NCBI GenBank assembly: GCA_000149265.1
Contig: CH003024.1
Location: 597,447-661,446, forward strand
Length of the DNA: 64,000 bases
Source of the DNA: Ciona savignyi
Taxonomy: Eukaryota; Chordata; Ascidiacea; Phlebobranchia; Cionidae
Reading direction: 5' to 3'
Shown here: piece after piece, positions 48,910-59,753 of the stretch
How the letters are laid out: the number at the start of each line of letters is the position of its first letter
Numbering within the stretch: the first letter of the stretch is position 1
Made by a program: the position numbers and the translations under genes
Notes under the pieces: generated by a model
Databases searched by the model: none
Told to the model about the DNA's origin: nothing
What the model saw: only the letters and a program-made list of their open reading frames with translations

Positions 48910-49437
48910 AGTATAATGTGCTCTGCTATTTGTACATGAACACTGTATGCAAAATCCATCAAACTGCTCGCATTCTAATTGTACTCGCCAAATTGGTCCA
49001 CTTCAAATCTAGAAACATTCATTCTATGTAACCTAGAGCGAAGATTTATCACAGAAAGCTGGAATAAATCCATAATGCGTTTCTATCCATCCCTCATTCA
49101 TATTTAATTGCACTGGTAACGAAAGAAAATTGTTCGCAATTTTTGTGAATATTACGTATATAAAAGACTTGGACTTGAATTCAAGTTAAAATACACTTAT
49201 TTTAAGAACTATAATACTGTTAAGTTAACACCGTAAAACACTGGGCAATATATAAGCTATAATTCATGCAGCAACGCTCTAATTTAAAATTTAATTTTAA
49301 CATTTGATTATTGTGGTAATTAACTTGCTCTTTCTAATTAAAATTACGACAAGACGGCCCACTCGTTGGTGACAGTTTGATTAGGACATTTTAGAGATAA
49401 ACACTTTGTCATTCTTTCTTTTACTTTTATATTACAA

Positions 49438-49570
49438 CGGACAGATTACAAGGCCAATAATTTGGCCTCTTGTCCTCAACGAATCGGAAATTTAAAACGT
49501 CACACCCCGCTGCCTTTGCCCACGTGATCAAGTAATGACGTCGACCATTGACAAACTGGTGCTGTTATGT
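49438..49570 (+). pseudogene. Decayed LP exon 5 on the plus strand
   Basis: Aligns with LP11 exon 5 from CGGACAG through CCACGTGATCAAGTAATGAC to about CTGGTGCTG. Conserved residues are visible (GQI, PIIWPLVLNESEI, CLCPRDQVM). The preceding acceptor is CAA instead of CAG, an in-frame TAA is at 49493-49495 and the 3' end is lost. No other exon of this copy was found. It shows that at least one more plus-strand gene existed beside LP11. Confidence 0.85.
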
Positions 49571-50628
49571 GTTTTAGAATACCCAATGTTTAAATGTATC
49601 TTTTAATAATTAATTCACCTAAAACTTTGTCAACTTCTGTATAAGAACTAAAAAACGCATTGTTATACTTTACACCATGAGCTAACATATTCATAACCAG
49701 CACTACACTACAAAGAATTTTTGGACATAAAAAAAATCAGCAGTCCTTTACCACCATCTTTTGCATTTACCTTAAAAAAAATTCAGCGATTTTACGGCCC
49801 AGTTAAGGTTTTTGTTATTTGATGTATTGAGTTTTATATTTGAACCCCTTTATAATTTTTTTTTATTTAAACCTCATATTTTATATTATATTTTATATTT
49901 GAACCCCCCTTATAAAACCTAATAAAATTCCTGACAGCCTTTGTATTGCAACATTAAAGACATTTAAAAATGTAAAATCTGCACTACATTTTTGGTTATG
50001 ATGAAAGTTTGTGAAGCATGTCTTAATTTCTGCTATATAGTTCTGCTAAAGTCAAATTGTATTTGTAAAACCAAAGCCAGTGTAACACAATTAAACGTTG
50101 TCCAGTGTAAGAGCGATTTCTGCGCAAAACAACACGAACGATAAACCAGTATCATCGTTAATACGAATTTACGCGATACTAAATATGACTATTGCTTACG
50201 TCGATGCTTCGGGTAACATTGCAACTATTTTTCGGCGAAATAGTTTTTGTTTAAATTAACCCGTCTCAAAACAATGCAGTTCGCACTACTGGTTAAGCAT
50301 AGAAAATGTACTTTGTTTGTAATTTCTGCAATAAAAAGTGTTTTATAAGACCTAGTTTGTTAATATAATCGCCTACTTTTAAAGTATAAGAACAGAATTA
50401 ATCTGCGATCTGCGCCGAAGTTTCATATGCGGCTAAAATATCTATTAGATATAAATCTATTAAATAAAACTGGATCAAACTAAAACTAAAGTTTTATATA
50501 ATTATGAACAATCTCCAATCTATCCGACGCCTGACGACCCAATAATTATAGTATAATTGGTCGGTTGCCGTGTATTAAAACGAACTTCTTTATTATACAG
50601 GATATTTTACAAATTTTTAAAAATAGTC

Positions 50629-52939
50629 ATGAAAGTATTGGGTTTGTTGTTAATTGTATGTAGATTAAACAGTGCTGTTACAGGTAAGGCCTTTCGAAAT
50701 AATATATGTGATTTTTAACTTAAGTGTTTTTTATCGGACAAAGTTTCGAACCGATGATGGGCTCTTCACTATAGACCGTTTTTTAATAGGCCCGTATATG
50801 TATCGCTTGAGTTAATCATTCGGCCACACGACAATACGTATATACGGGATTTAGGGATTAAATAACCTCACCTGTTGAATTACAGAACCGGCACCAACGC
50901 AAGGACAAACTGAAATTCATTCGAATTCGGATTCTCCGACGAAAATGGAGTTTGTAAGCTATCAAAAGTGCATTAACTTTGTACCTTCTGTGGTTAAAGC
51001 ATCAGTAACAACTTACCATCCATCTTTGCCGTACACATTTAAACTAACTGTGGGTGATATTGATTCCTCTGGGTTTTGGGTCAAACTGGAGCGCACTGAC
51101 CAATCTACAGGATGGCAAGCTTATCTTGTTGTTTACTGGGTGTTGTATTTTGAAGGTTAGTACAAGTTTAATTATCCCACTACGTATGCACAGTTAAGTC
51201 TTCTTGAAAATAAATAACACATTGTTTTTGTTGCCTTTATTTTGGTATTAAGTTAAAAAGCATATTCTTAGGGCACAAACACGATGTAATTCAAAGTATA
51301 ATTATCTTGTTAAAGACTGAACCCTACTTGTTTATGCCAAATTAAGTATATGTGGTTTAGGTTACTTTTATTTCTTGTAGTCTTTTTAAAAGTCAGAAAA
51401 AAATGCGACCACGTCTAAATATAGCTAAAGTACATATTGATTAGATTATAGATGTGTTTTAACGACTGTCTTTTTGCCGTCTTTTTCCCGTTTAATAAAT
51501 TTCATCAAAGATATGCTACTTCCTGTTTTCATCGTGGATACAAAAAAATAACTAAACTAAAAGAAAGAATTATACCCCAAACTAAAGTGTAAGATGAGGC
51601 GAAGAGGTAATCTGACGCTGAGTCACAAAAGATAACAGCGATAAGCTATTTGTGTCCTTGGGCAAGGCACTTAAAGGACATTGCCTGAACCCAGCGTATA
51701 GATGGGTTCTACCAAACTGAAGAAACGTGTCTACCATATACAACACATTGTAATAGCTTCGGTAACCCGACGGTGGGCGCGAGGTAATCTGACGATTGCC
51801 CGTGTGTTAACCCCCTTGGTTTACATATTCACTGGGATAAACATGAATATCCTATCCTCCTCTCCTATCCTAGAATAAACAACTACACAGTAACAACCAC
51901 GGTTGATATTATTCAATATAACTATTATTTAGTTTTTAAATATTCCATTTCTTCCAAAGGTTGTCCAAGCGATGTATACAATTTCCCTCGTACTGATCAA
52001 GTAACGGATTACATTCGATACCGTTCAAATGTGCCTAGCCTCTCTGCTGGCACTGTTTGCATGTGGTTTCGAAACTCTTACTTTGGCGGCGACACTTTGC
52101 TCAGCTATGCAACCAGTGATGAGCGGGACAATGAAATGGTGATCATACTGAAAACTCCCAGACGTTTAGATATCTACTTGGATGATACCGGACCAATATC
52201 GTTTTCTATTCAGAGCATGAAGAATAAATGGGTACGAGGATTGGTTTAAGATTTATACGTTTCTTGTAACGCCCTTCTGGTATTTTACACAAGTAATTTT
52301 CCAGGCTATCAATATTTTTTTTTATATAAATTATATTATTATTTTTCATAATCTATGGGTACGAGTTCCGTCGATCTATTTATTATTTGCCAAAAATTGC
52401 ATTATTGATTTTAATTTCCCATCAGATACACTTGTGCGTTTGGTTTTCATTACAATCAGCACAAGTTGGAATGTACGTTAATGGTGTCAGCTTAGGGAGT
52501 TCACCATACAGCGGAGGAGAAATGCAAGGTGGGGGATCATTGATATTCGGACAAGAACAGGACCAATTTAATGCGGGTGGTTTGCAAGCTTCGCAATCAT
52601 TCAGGTCGGTTGTTTTAAATAAATATTTAATTTATGAATGATATGTTACGGTAACCTACCTACAAAAGACACTGTATATTAATTATCACATCAAATTACT
52701 GTCACTGTATATCAATTATCTTATCAAATTACTGTCACTTACGTTCTTCTTATTTTTTCTTTCACAGCGGACAGATCGTGAGTCCAATGATTTGGCCTCG
52801 TGTTCTTGAACAATCAGAAATCACTGACATCACGCAGTTCTGCATTTGCCCACGTGATCAAGTAATGACGATGACGATTGATAAAATGGAGCTGCATGGT
52901 GCAACGAATCACTCGTTTATCAACTGTATTACTTCGTAA
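50629..52939 (+). CDS. LP11: inverted H-type lectin-pentraxin gene
   Basis: Exons 50629-50683, 50886-51155, 51960-52231, 52426-52604 and 52768-52939 give 948 nt (315 aa). It is the only intact member on the plus strand, and the most divergent. Signal peptide MKVLGLLLIVCRLNSAVT. Lectin subtype B (EFVSYQKCI, SSGFWVKLERTD). The pentraxin has SDERDNEM and GQEQD, the most canonical calcium ligands in the window, but Gln at the acidic position (LQASQSF). It uses IHLCVWFS instead of THMCVWFS. The exon 4 sequon is lost (NGVS). The C-terminus NHSFINCITS is unlike any paralogue. A SINE-B lies in intron 1, a SINE-A in intron 2 and a 33-bp duplication in intron 4. TTATTATACAG at 50590-50600, 29 nt before ATG, is a candidate trans-splice acceptor. 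Confidence 0.88.
50736..50833 (-). mobile_element. SINE-B in LP11 intron 1
   Basis: The minus strand reads GTCGTGTGGCCGAATGATTA, GCGATACATATACGGGCC, then GAGCCCATCATCGGTTCGAA (box B-like) and ACTTTGTCCGATAA. Confidence 0.75.
51645..51872 (+). mobile_element. SINE-A in LP11 intron 2, 5'-truncated
   Basis: Starts near the TTGTGTCCTTGGGCAAGGCA block, continues ACATTGCCTGAACCCAGCG and GGTAACCCGACGGTGGGCGC, and ends in TATCC/CTCC repeats. Confidence 0.8.
52670..52735. repeat. 33-bp tandem duplication in LP11 intron 4
   Basis: Two units (52670-52702, 52703-52735) beginning CACTGTATATYAATTATC and ending AAATTACTGT, differing at a few bases. Confidence 0.85.
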
Positions 52940-54401
52940 CTTTTTATTCTTTTGATAATGTTATGTATTTTGATGTTGCAAGGGATTCATGTACATAAAC
53001 CCTAACAACCAACACGTAGAACTTAAAATTTAATTATCTTGCGGGGGCACACCCCCCTTACTTAAATTTTATGTTAAGAAACTTTATTTTGGCAAAAAAG
53101 GCGACCGCAGGTAATCGGCACAACCGAATCATGCAATTTAAAAACGAGTTTTTCACTGGTTTAAAACTTACCGACAGTTATTCACAAATCAGGCGGTAAA
53201 GTTGCCCCTGAAGGTAAAGAACCTAATGCTTCAATGGAAAGAAAAAACAGTAAAAGGCATGTTCATATTACCCAACAATTAAATTTTACCAAATGCCCCG
53301 ACAGTTTACATCTGATCTGACGACATACCAATGCTTTATAGTATTCTCCCGAGATAACTAAATATAAAACTCCGAAAGAAAATTGATCGTCTCTTGTGCA
53401 TTAACTGTATATTTTAATTATATTTTATGCTATTCGTCTTTTATCAGTATTATTTAGTTTTTAGGTTAGTAGCATTTTTTTGATTTTCAATGAAATTGAA
53501 ATCTTTTAGTTTTTAAAAACAAGTCTATTTTTAGTTTTTTTATTATTTCGACAAGTATTGACATTTTTAAGCACAATTTATGAAGTGTAAATGTATCCAA
53601 TGTGTGTTTTGTGTCGCAAATAAAAATAGCTTACATCATCACCCGTTATGGTATATATTTATAGGGATGTCAGGAGGGAACAATATTGCAATTGTGTTCA
53701 ATTTTCCCCATCATTTCACCAAAGTATAAAACGCGTTATTTCACTGCATGCCCAGGAGTTAATCCGTCCATGAATAAATTTCGAAAGTTAATCCGTCCAT
53801 GAATAAATTTAGTAAGTAAGTTATCGGTGATTGTTGGGACGTATATAACTTGTTTGGCTTCTGTTTAGTCACAATTTTGTAAATATTGTTTTTATTCTTA
53901 AATATGGTAAATTTGTAATCATTTAATTGTACGTATATTTTTCATTAGAAAACCGTCACTTAAAAGACTTTTCGTTCACGTCATTATTCCCGTGTCGTTT
54001 TTGTGTAACTAGAGTCATCCAATTAGAATAACACTATTGGAAATTCTAATTTTAACTTAAGGAGCCAGTTGGTCACAACATTATTTAGGTTTGAGCTGTT
54101 GCAGGGCATTCCACACATCCAAACATATAAAATAACTAATTTGCAAGGTTATACGTCCACTTTAAAAAGGGAATTGTTACTCTAAATTTTAATTTTGATG
54201 AACACCCTAATGTTACCCTCCTTCAAAAATAATTATATACTAGAAACACACCATCAATCGTAATGAATTAATACTAAAATAAAAACTGCATGACCACTCA
54301 GTTATTCGTTGGTTAAAATTTATTCTTTAGTCTTTTACAATTACTCGGTTAGGCAATAGCTTATTGCGTATTAGTTGGCATTGGCACGAATTGTTAAATG
54401 T
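52940..54401. other. Intergenic between LP11 and MG1
   Basis: Boundary between the two gene families. It includes a hairpin-like GCGGGGGCACACCCCCCTTA near 53040 and a 25-bp tandem duplication (53757-53810). No exon recognised on either strand. Confidence 0.6.
53757..53810. repeat. 25-bp tandem duplication
   Basis: AGTTAATCCGTCCATGAATA plus AATTT, repeated perfectly at 53757-53781 and 53786-53810. Confidence 0.9.
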
Positions 54402-54942
54402 TCATTTCTTGCCAACAGGCACCAATCCGGCAACACGCTGCACTTCGTCCGTTGCTAAAACGACTGCTTTTGCTCCTGTAAGCTTGTTAAGCCCGGTAAA
54501 CGTTCCCTCATACGTCACCTCGTACATAACTGGATCGCTGTCTGGATCTTGTTTGGAAAGCAGAGGAACTTTCGCCGTGAACTTTACCTCAGCTGCAAAG
54601 AATTGTTAAATTTTTAAAAACGTTATTTTGTCTGTAGATAAGATAATTGTTTATTCCACGAGATTGAGATTACTTCGTTTAAACAGAACTTAAAAATGCC
54701 GTAATTCACAAGGTTCAGTATTGATCAATTCGAGTGTTTATCGACAACGTTAAGTGTTTATCAACCGCCATTTTGAATGATAATTTTAGTTTTTTTTATA
54801 AAAATTCTCTTAAATAAAAATTGATCGCTAAATATATTTAAACTGGTCCATCAGAAACTCTTCCTTAAACAATTTGAAATATTTGTTTGATTTAAAAAAT
54901 CTTACATTTTGGAACTTTCGGTTTGCAGCAATTTGAACCCAT
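54402..54942 (-). CDS. MG1: small protein with MGxxCC acylation-type N-terminus
   Basis: Two exons, 54906-54942 and 54402-54592, total 228 nt (75 aa, TGA). Exon 1 encodes MGSNCCKPKVPK, then a codon split 1/2 (T|CT, Ser). Exon 2 begins EVKFTAKVPLL and contains DPVMYEVTYEGTFTGLNKLT, ending LVPVGKK. Donor T|GTAAGATT and acceptor TTCTTTGCAG are canonical. Gly2 followed by Cys5-Cys6 is the classical pattern for N-myristoylation with nearby palmitoylation, so a membrane-anchored cytosolic protein is predicted. The rest is charged with no hydrophobic segment. I do not recognise the family. A TTTCACAG acceptor-like site ends at 54974, 31 nt before ATG. Exon 1 is too short for ordinary ORF detection. 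The support is conservation of ATG, splice sites and frame in three copies. Confidence 0.75.
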
Positions 54943-56057
54943 AACTATTGATTATATTTCGGTCTTATTTCTTCTGTGAAACAAAATAGAGTTAAACTGT
55001 GAGAATTTAATTTATATCATATAGATTTAATATAAAAGAAAAAGTACACTCTACACAATATTTCTACTTATGCAGTCAGTTTTATTTTCTTATTTAAATC
55101 CCTAAAAATGCATTTTATCCCGACGATCAAAATGTTGAATAAGGTATGGGTTCCAGATTAAATAGCAATCCCAAATGTCAACGAAAAAAACGGGGACAAA
55201 ATAAACTTAGAGGCTGCATTTTTCCCAGGGTAGCATAATACTAAAGAATTTTTGCGTGGGTTGTTCGTACAGAAGTCTGATTTCCGCCCGAGTAGCTTTG
55301 CGTCCACGAAACTAGGTCACCAATTGTTGCGTAGGCTTGTCACGTGGTTGAAGCACGTTAAACATGACAGTATCGGCGCCGTCAGTGAACGCACTGCACG
55401 TTTTTGTGAGGCATACATCGTTAAATTGCGGCATGCGTTAATAAACGTGTCACTCTAATTGTACAAATATACTATATTGGAATATCTGTACGCAATTCTT
55501 TAAACGAAGTAACATAAAGTCATATTCGACTAGGGACGATTTTAGGAAAATTACGCATCTTTTCGGAAAAGTATTTATGCATTGCCGGCCTTACCGAATA
55601 ATTCAAAAGTTATTTCATTAAATATTAATCGTAGGAACATGAATAGAATATGGCAAAACCAGCTGAATTTAATATTTTAATATTTTGATTCAGTTTATTT
55701 TTTCAGTGTTTACGGTAATAAAGAAAATGTAAAAGTTCAAAAACCAGAAAAATGGCAAACCACAGTATTTAAAACACGGCAGCACATGATATACTACATT
55801 GGTATAAAACAAACAGAGGCGGCCGTTAAACTTAACATTTGAAAAGTGCAGTTCGCAATTACTTAAGTCAATAGTCAGAGCCTTAAAAAAATAAATAAAA
55901 AAGCGCGACGAAGTACTAATATTATTTCATAGCCAGTATAACTTAGCCTTTGCATTAAACAGTATTTTTTTTATATAAAACAAAAATAAAATACTGAAAA
56001 CATAGAATCGGTACATTTAAAGGTGACGTAATATCTGCAACTCCTGTTGACATTTTA

Positions 56058-56400
56058 CTATATGACGTATGAGCCGCCACACAATGGTACATATAACATT
56101 ATGTTGACAGTAAAGCGGCGTTGGAATTCACGGGGGTGGGTAAATACGGGGTTTCCCCCTTGGCTTGCCCAGTGCCCTAAATCTTTTCGGTCGTCTCTAA
56201 AATGACGTAATTTGTTTTCGACGAACCGTTGATCGGAGAAATGTAGGTGAATGCACAACAGGAACAAGCCGAAACTAGTCCAAAGCTTATTGCTACATAA
56301 ATTTATACACTCTCGTGTCTTTTGGCTTCTGGTGCCGAAATAAAATTATAGGCGTATTTGTATGAAGTCCGGTTTAACAAATATTAACTTATACTGAAGT
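56058..56400. other. Highly conserved GC-rich block, copy 1
   Basis: Roughly 94% identical by eye to 60404-60760, clearly more conserved and more GC-rich than its flanks. It contains ACGTATGAGCCGCCACACAA, AATTCACGGGGGTGGGTAAA and CTTCTGGTGCCGAAATAAAA. Minus-strand frames of 66-75 codons exist in both copies, but they overlap each other in different frames and carry no known domain. Possible explanations are an unrecognised exon, a regulatory element or a transposon remnant. Confidence 0.5.
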
Positions 56401-56648
56401 GCAATGGTCATAAAGCGGATAATTTTTTATTCTATGGGCGACAGGTGAAAAAAACGATTACTATGAACGTCAATTAAACCTGTCAGAAAATGAAAATGCA
56501 ACTAAAGTGCACAATGAAATTTAATGGTAAACTACCCCGTGCGTTATATTCTAGCTGTCTCTTCAATAGAATTGGCCCCACGAAAACAAATGTCACTTAA
56601 AATTAAACTACAAAATGACGACAGCAACAGTTGTATCTAAATCATAAA

Positions 56649-56706
56649 CTTTTGTAAACAAAACTGCTTTTTAAGTAGCTTTTGTAAACAAAACTGCTTT
56701 TTAAGT
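56649..56706. repeat. 28-bp tandem duplication
   Basis: CTTTTGTAAACAAAACTGCT plus TTTTAAGT, repeated perfectly at 56649-56676 and 56679-56706. Absent from the second duplicon near 61010. Confidence 0.9.
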
Positions 56707-57465
56707 GGAGTCTTCAAGATACGGTTGTACTATTTAATTTAAAACTCCTGTGTGTTAAGTGTTTTGACCAGCGGTTTGGTTGCTGTCAGCACATTTCTTC
56801 TTTCAAACGAAGGTTTACATGCTCAAAACTAGCCACTAGATATAGTTGGATATGTCCTTGTTCAAGGTAATCAAACTAATGGAAGGTAATCTGACGGTTA
56901 TCTGTGTGAGAACGATTTTTTTTATGTGATCGCAAAGTTAACGAACGATTGCCCCTGTGATAATGTCCCGGTGTTTTCTTAATATGGTGTTTTCTTAGAT
57001 TTATATACACAAGGAAGTAGCATGTGCTAGTTAAAATATCATCGCATTTTTATACTGCAAAATGTTGAAGGTAATTAATGACCTAAAATAATAATTAAGT
57101 TGGTTTATTATAGACTGTCTCTGTGTTCAAAAATTGCCCGCTTATGCAATGTAATTAGCCGAACCTCTCTATTTAAATAACAGACGTATTAACCTTGCAT
57201 TTAGCGTGTTAGAAATTGTTTACGCTTTCTGTGCTCCGACTGTATGATCGATTAAACTATTCGTATATTAAAATTCTTTATTTATTACCATTGCGATAAG
57301 TGAATTATTGGTGTGTCGTTTATTAGATTGTTTTAGCAAGCAAATGTTAACATCTTTTGAACGCACTGCACGTTTTTAAGAGGCATAAATCATTAAATTG
57401 CCTCATGTGTTAATAAAGGTTTCACGCTAATTTTACAGATAGACCATATTGGAATGTAGCAACTG

Positions 57466-58159
57466 TTAATATCTTTTGCCCGCTGGGATCATTCCCACAG
57501 CGCGTTGTATTTGGTCCGAGGTTGGAATGACCTGGTTTGATCCTGTAAGCTTGTTGAGCCCCGCAAACGCCCCCTCGTACGTTACTTCGTACATTACAGG
57601 ATTGTCATCCGGAGAACCGTTTGTAATCAAAGGAATTTTTGCTGTGAATTTTACTTCAGCTGCAAAAAACGATTTTTATAGATGTCAATAATATTTTAAG
57701 CTTAGCTGCAGATATGATAGGCCGACTTGTTTATTCTAAGCGCGGGCAGGTTATTTCTACAAGCGTCATATTGAGCAAAGCTATTGGAAATTTAAACAAA
57801 AATAATTCTAACGAAAAATTCCCTATATATCTACAAACAATGCTAATAACAGACATTTAAAACAACGGAGATAAAAAAATAATTACAAAGTGGGTAAAAA
57901 ACATTTTTGCATTCCCAACACCGTTAGAGGGCTTAGTAATATGTAAAAACTTTATGAAATTTCAAAGTTCCTAGGTTGGTACGGTCGTTTGGTCGAATGC
58001 TTAACGCTCTAAATAGAACGAATTATATTATAAAATACGTTCTTAGCAACGAGCCCGGTAAAAAAAATAGTTTCTAGGTTGTTACTAAACTATTTTAGTT
58101 TTATAACTTTAAATAATCTTACATTTTGGAACAATCGTTTTGCAGCACCCAGAACCCAT
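57466..58159 (-). CDS. MG2: small protein with MGxxCC N-terminus
   Basis: Exons 58123-58159 and 57466-57659, 231 nt (76 aa, TAA). Exon 1 encodes MGSGCCKTIVPK; Ser spans the junction. Exon 2 reads EVKFTAKIPLITNGSPDDNP, then MYEVTYEGAFAGLNKLTG, ending MIPAGKRY. The T|GTAAGATT donor and TTTTTTGCAG acceptor are conserved with MG1. The intron (463 bp) carries a SINE-B-like fragment at 57977-58071. An acceptor-like TTTCACGTGCAG ends at 58190, 30 nt before ATG. The TATATATATA at 58170-58180 is too close to the ATG to act as an ordinary TATA box for it. Confidence 0.75.
57977..58071 (+). mobile_element. SINE-B-like fragment in MG2 intron
   Basis: GTTGGTACGGTCGTTTGGTC, GAATGCTTAACGC, later GCAACGAGCCCGGTAAAA. 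A longer relative occupies the MG3 intron. Confidence 0.5.
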
Positions 58160-59715
58160 CACTTTTTTCTTATATATATATAAGCCTTTCTGCACGTGAA
58201 AATGCAATTGATATGGGTGTAGCTTGTGAAACTAATACAACTAAAGTATAATATAAAAACAAAGTTCATTAAGTGCAGAATCAATTAATTAAACTGAGTT
58301 TAACCGTGATTGACTTATTTTTTAATTAACTGCTCTAACTGACCATATCAAACTATTTTGGGGTTTTTTGCCAATATCTTCCCAGAATACATACATGAAT
58401 CACGTGTCTGTAACTTTCAAGTTTAACCCAAAAATGCTGTGGTTTCGTATGACTTCTGCTATTGTGCAAAGTCCAAGAACCGAAAATTAACTGCCTTAAT
58501 AAATTTATTGTTTGTAATAACAGACAACTTTAATACTACAGTACATATTAAACCCCCATGTAAATAATTGCTTAGATTTCGGAGAGTCTACAACGATTTA
58601 AGGACACACAACACTATTCAAGAACACAATATTCGATTGGTATCAGCCAGTCAATATAAAAATTACTAAAGCATTATGAAAATCATTTCAATTTATATGT
58701 CTGTGTAATTTTGTGTTTAATTTTCAAAGCTTTTAAGTTAGAAAAGTAAGCCGAAATTTGATTCGAATTATTAACACAATGTTGACACATCGATGTTAAC
58801 TTTCTATATTTTTATAATATAACACGCTTTTAAAACACACGTTTGAGGTTTAATATACTACACATTCTTTATGTAAAATATTTGTAACGTTATCATTATT
58901 TAAAAGACTATAAATTTGAACACTGCCTTTTCACCTTAGCGCTGAATTATAACGCGTATAGCCTACGCGTTAACAGTGGCCTTATTATATCTTTTTTCCA
59001 CTTATGCTTACAATATTTGCAAAAGTTTGCATGGGTTTGAATTAAAATCGAGTTTAAGTCGAGGCTAATGTATAACTACACCAAGTACAACAAGGGCAGC
59101 ACACATCGATTATTTACTATTTATTTTAATTAACGTGGTAACTTGAGGACAAAATATATATGCGGTTGTTCTTTAGCATTTTGTCTAAATATACAATTAT
59201 ATTTAACTAAAAAGTAACATGTTATGAATTACCAATTGTCTTTTCTATGTTCTCTGTAAAATAATTCATCTGAGATAACATGACCAAATATAAAAGAAAA
59301 AAATATATGTTCACACCAAAAAATAAACTTATCAGATATTTGATAATATATGTCCTGCACTGACAGAACCCATGGTTTTTCGTAAAATTGTTTGGCAACT
59401 TTTAGTGAATTTATTTGGTTACTGCAACGCTTCATAAATTCTTTATATCTTTGGTTTTATGGTTGTGGAAGCTCAAATCCTCTGCGTATCAAACACAGGG
59501 GCAGTTTAGACAATTCCTTATTGCAAAATTACTCCATTTTTTGCTGTTTCGGTTATTTTGCTTGTTTAATAGATATGGAGCAATACAGGACAACCCGGGC
59601 AAGATAAAATGGTGTTTTGGCACTAAACTGTTTAATTAATGGATCGAGTGCATTTATCACTTAGTCAGCGTGATTTGTTGTACTTGTTTTCTTACGGGTA
59701 AAATGGCTAATTATT

Positions 59716-59753
59716 AATCAGTGATATAACGTGCAATCAGTGATATAACGTGC
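59716..59753. repeat. 19-bp tandem duplication at the duplicon junction
   Basis: AATCAGTGATATAACGTGC twice in perfect tandem (59716-59734, 59735-59753), immediately before the start of the second duplicon. Confidence 0.9.

Larger units (their letters stand above)
47566..50628. other. Head-to-head spacer between LP10 and LP11
   Basis: Holds the LP10 upstream region (TTACGTAA at 47830-47837, CTCGCGAGG at 48143-48151), a full SINE-A (48606-48909) and a decayed plus-strand LP exon 5 (49438-49570). The rest is very AT-rich DNA, including a TTTATATTTGAACCCC repeat near 49830-49910. Array homology ends near 49020. Confidence 0.6.
54943..57465. other. Intergenic between MG1 and MG2
   Basis: Contains a relic of the MG 3' flank without its exon (55375-55500), a locally GC-richer stretch at 55250-55390, the conserved block 56058-56400, a 28-bp tandem duplication at 56649-56706 and an old SINE-A-like fragment near 56840-56990. 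Confidence 0.55.
55380..59744. repeat. Tandem duplicon carrying MG2, unit 1
   Basis: Collinear with 59745-64000. Landmarks: GCGTTAATAAACGTGTCACT (55436) with its relative at 59757, the GC-rich block (56058 and 60404), the MG exon 2 stop (57466 and 61865), and CATGGTTTTTCG/CTATGGTTTATT near 59370 and 63938. The offset grows from about 4.32 to 4.56 kb through indels. Confidence 0.85.

Noticed and set aside
53030..53060. GCGGGGGCACACCCCCC hairpin as a terminator
   Set aside because: This is eukaryotic DNA, and the hairpin is isolated and 100 bp past the LP11 stop without support.
58170..58180. TATATATATA before MG2 as a TATA box
   Set aside because: It ends about 12 nt before the ATG and is not kept at MG1, so it cannot direct a start upstream of that ATG.
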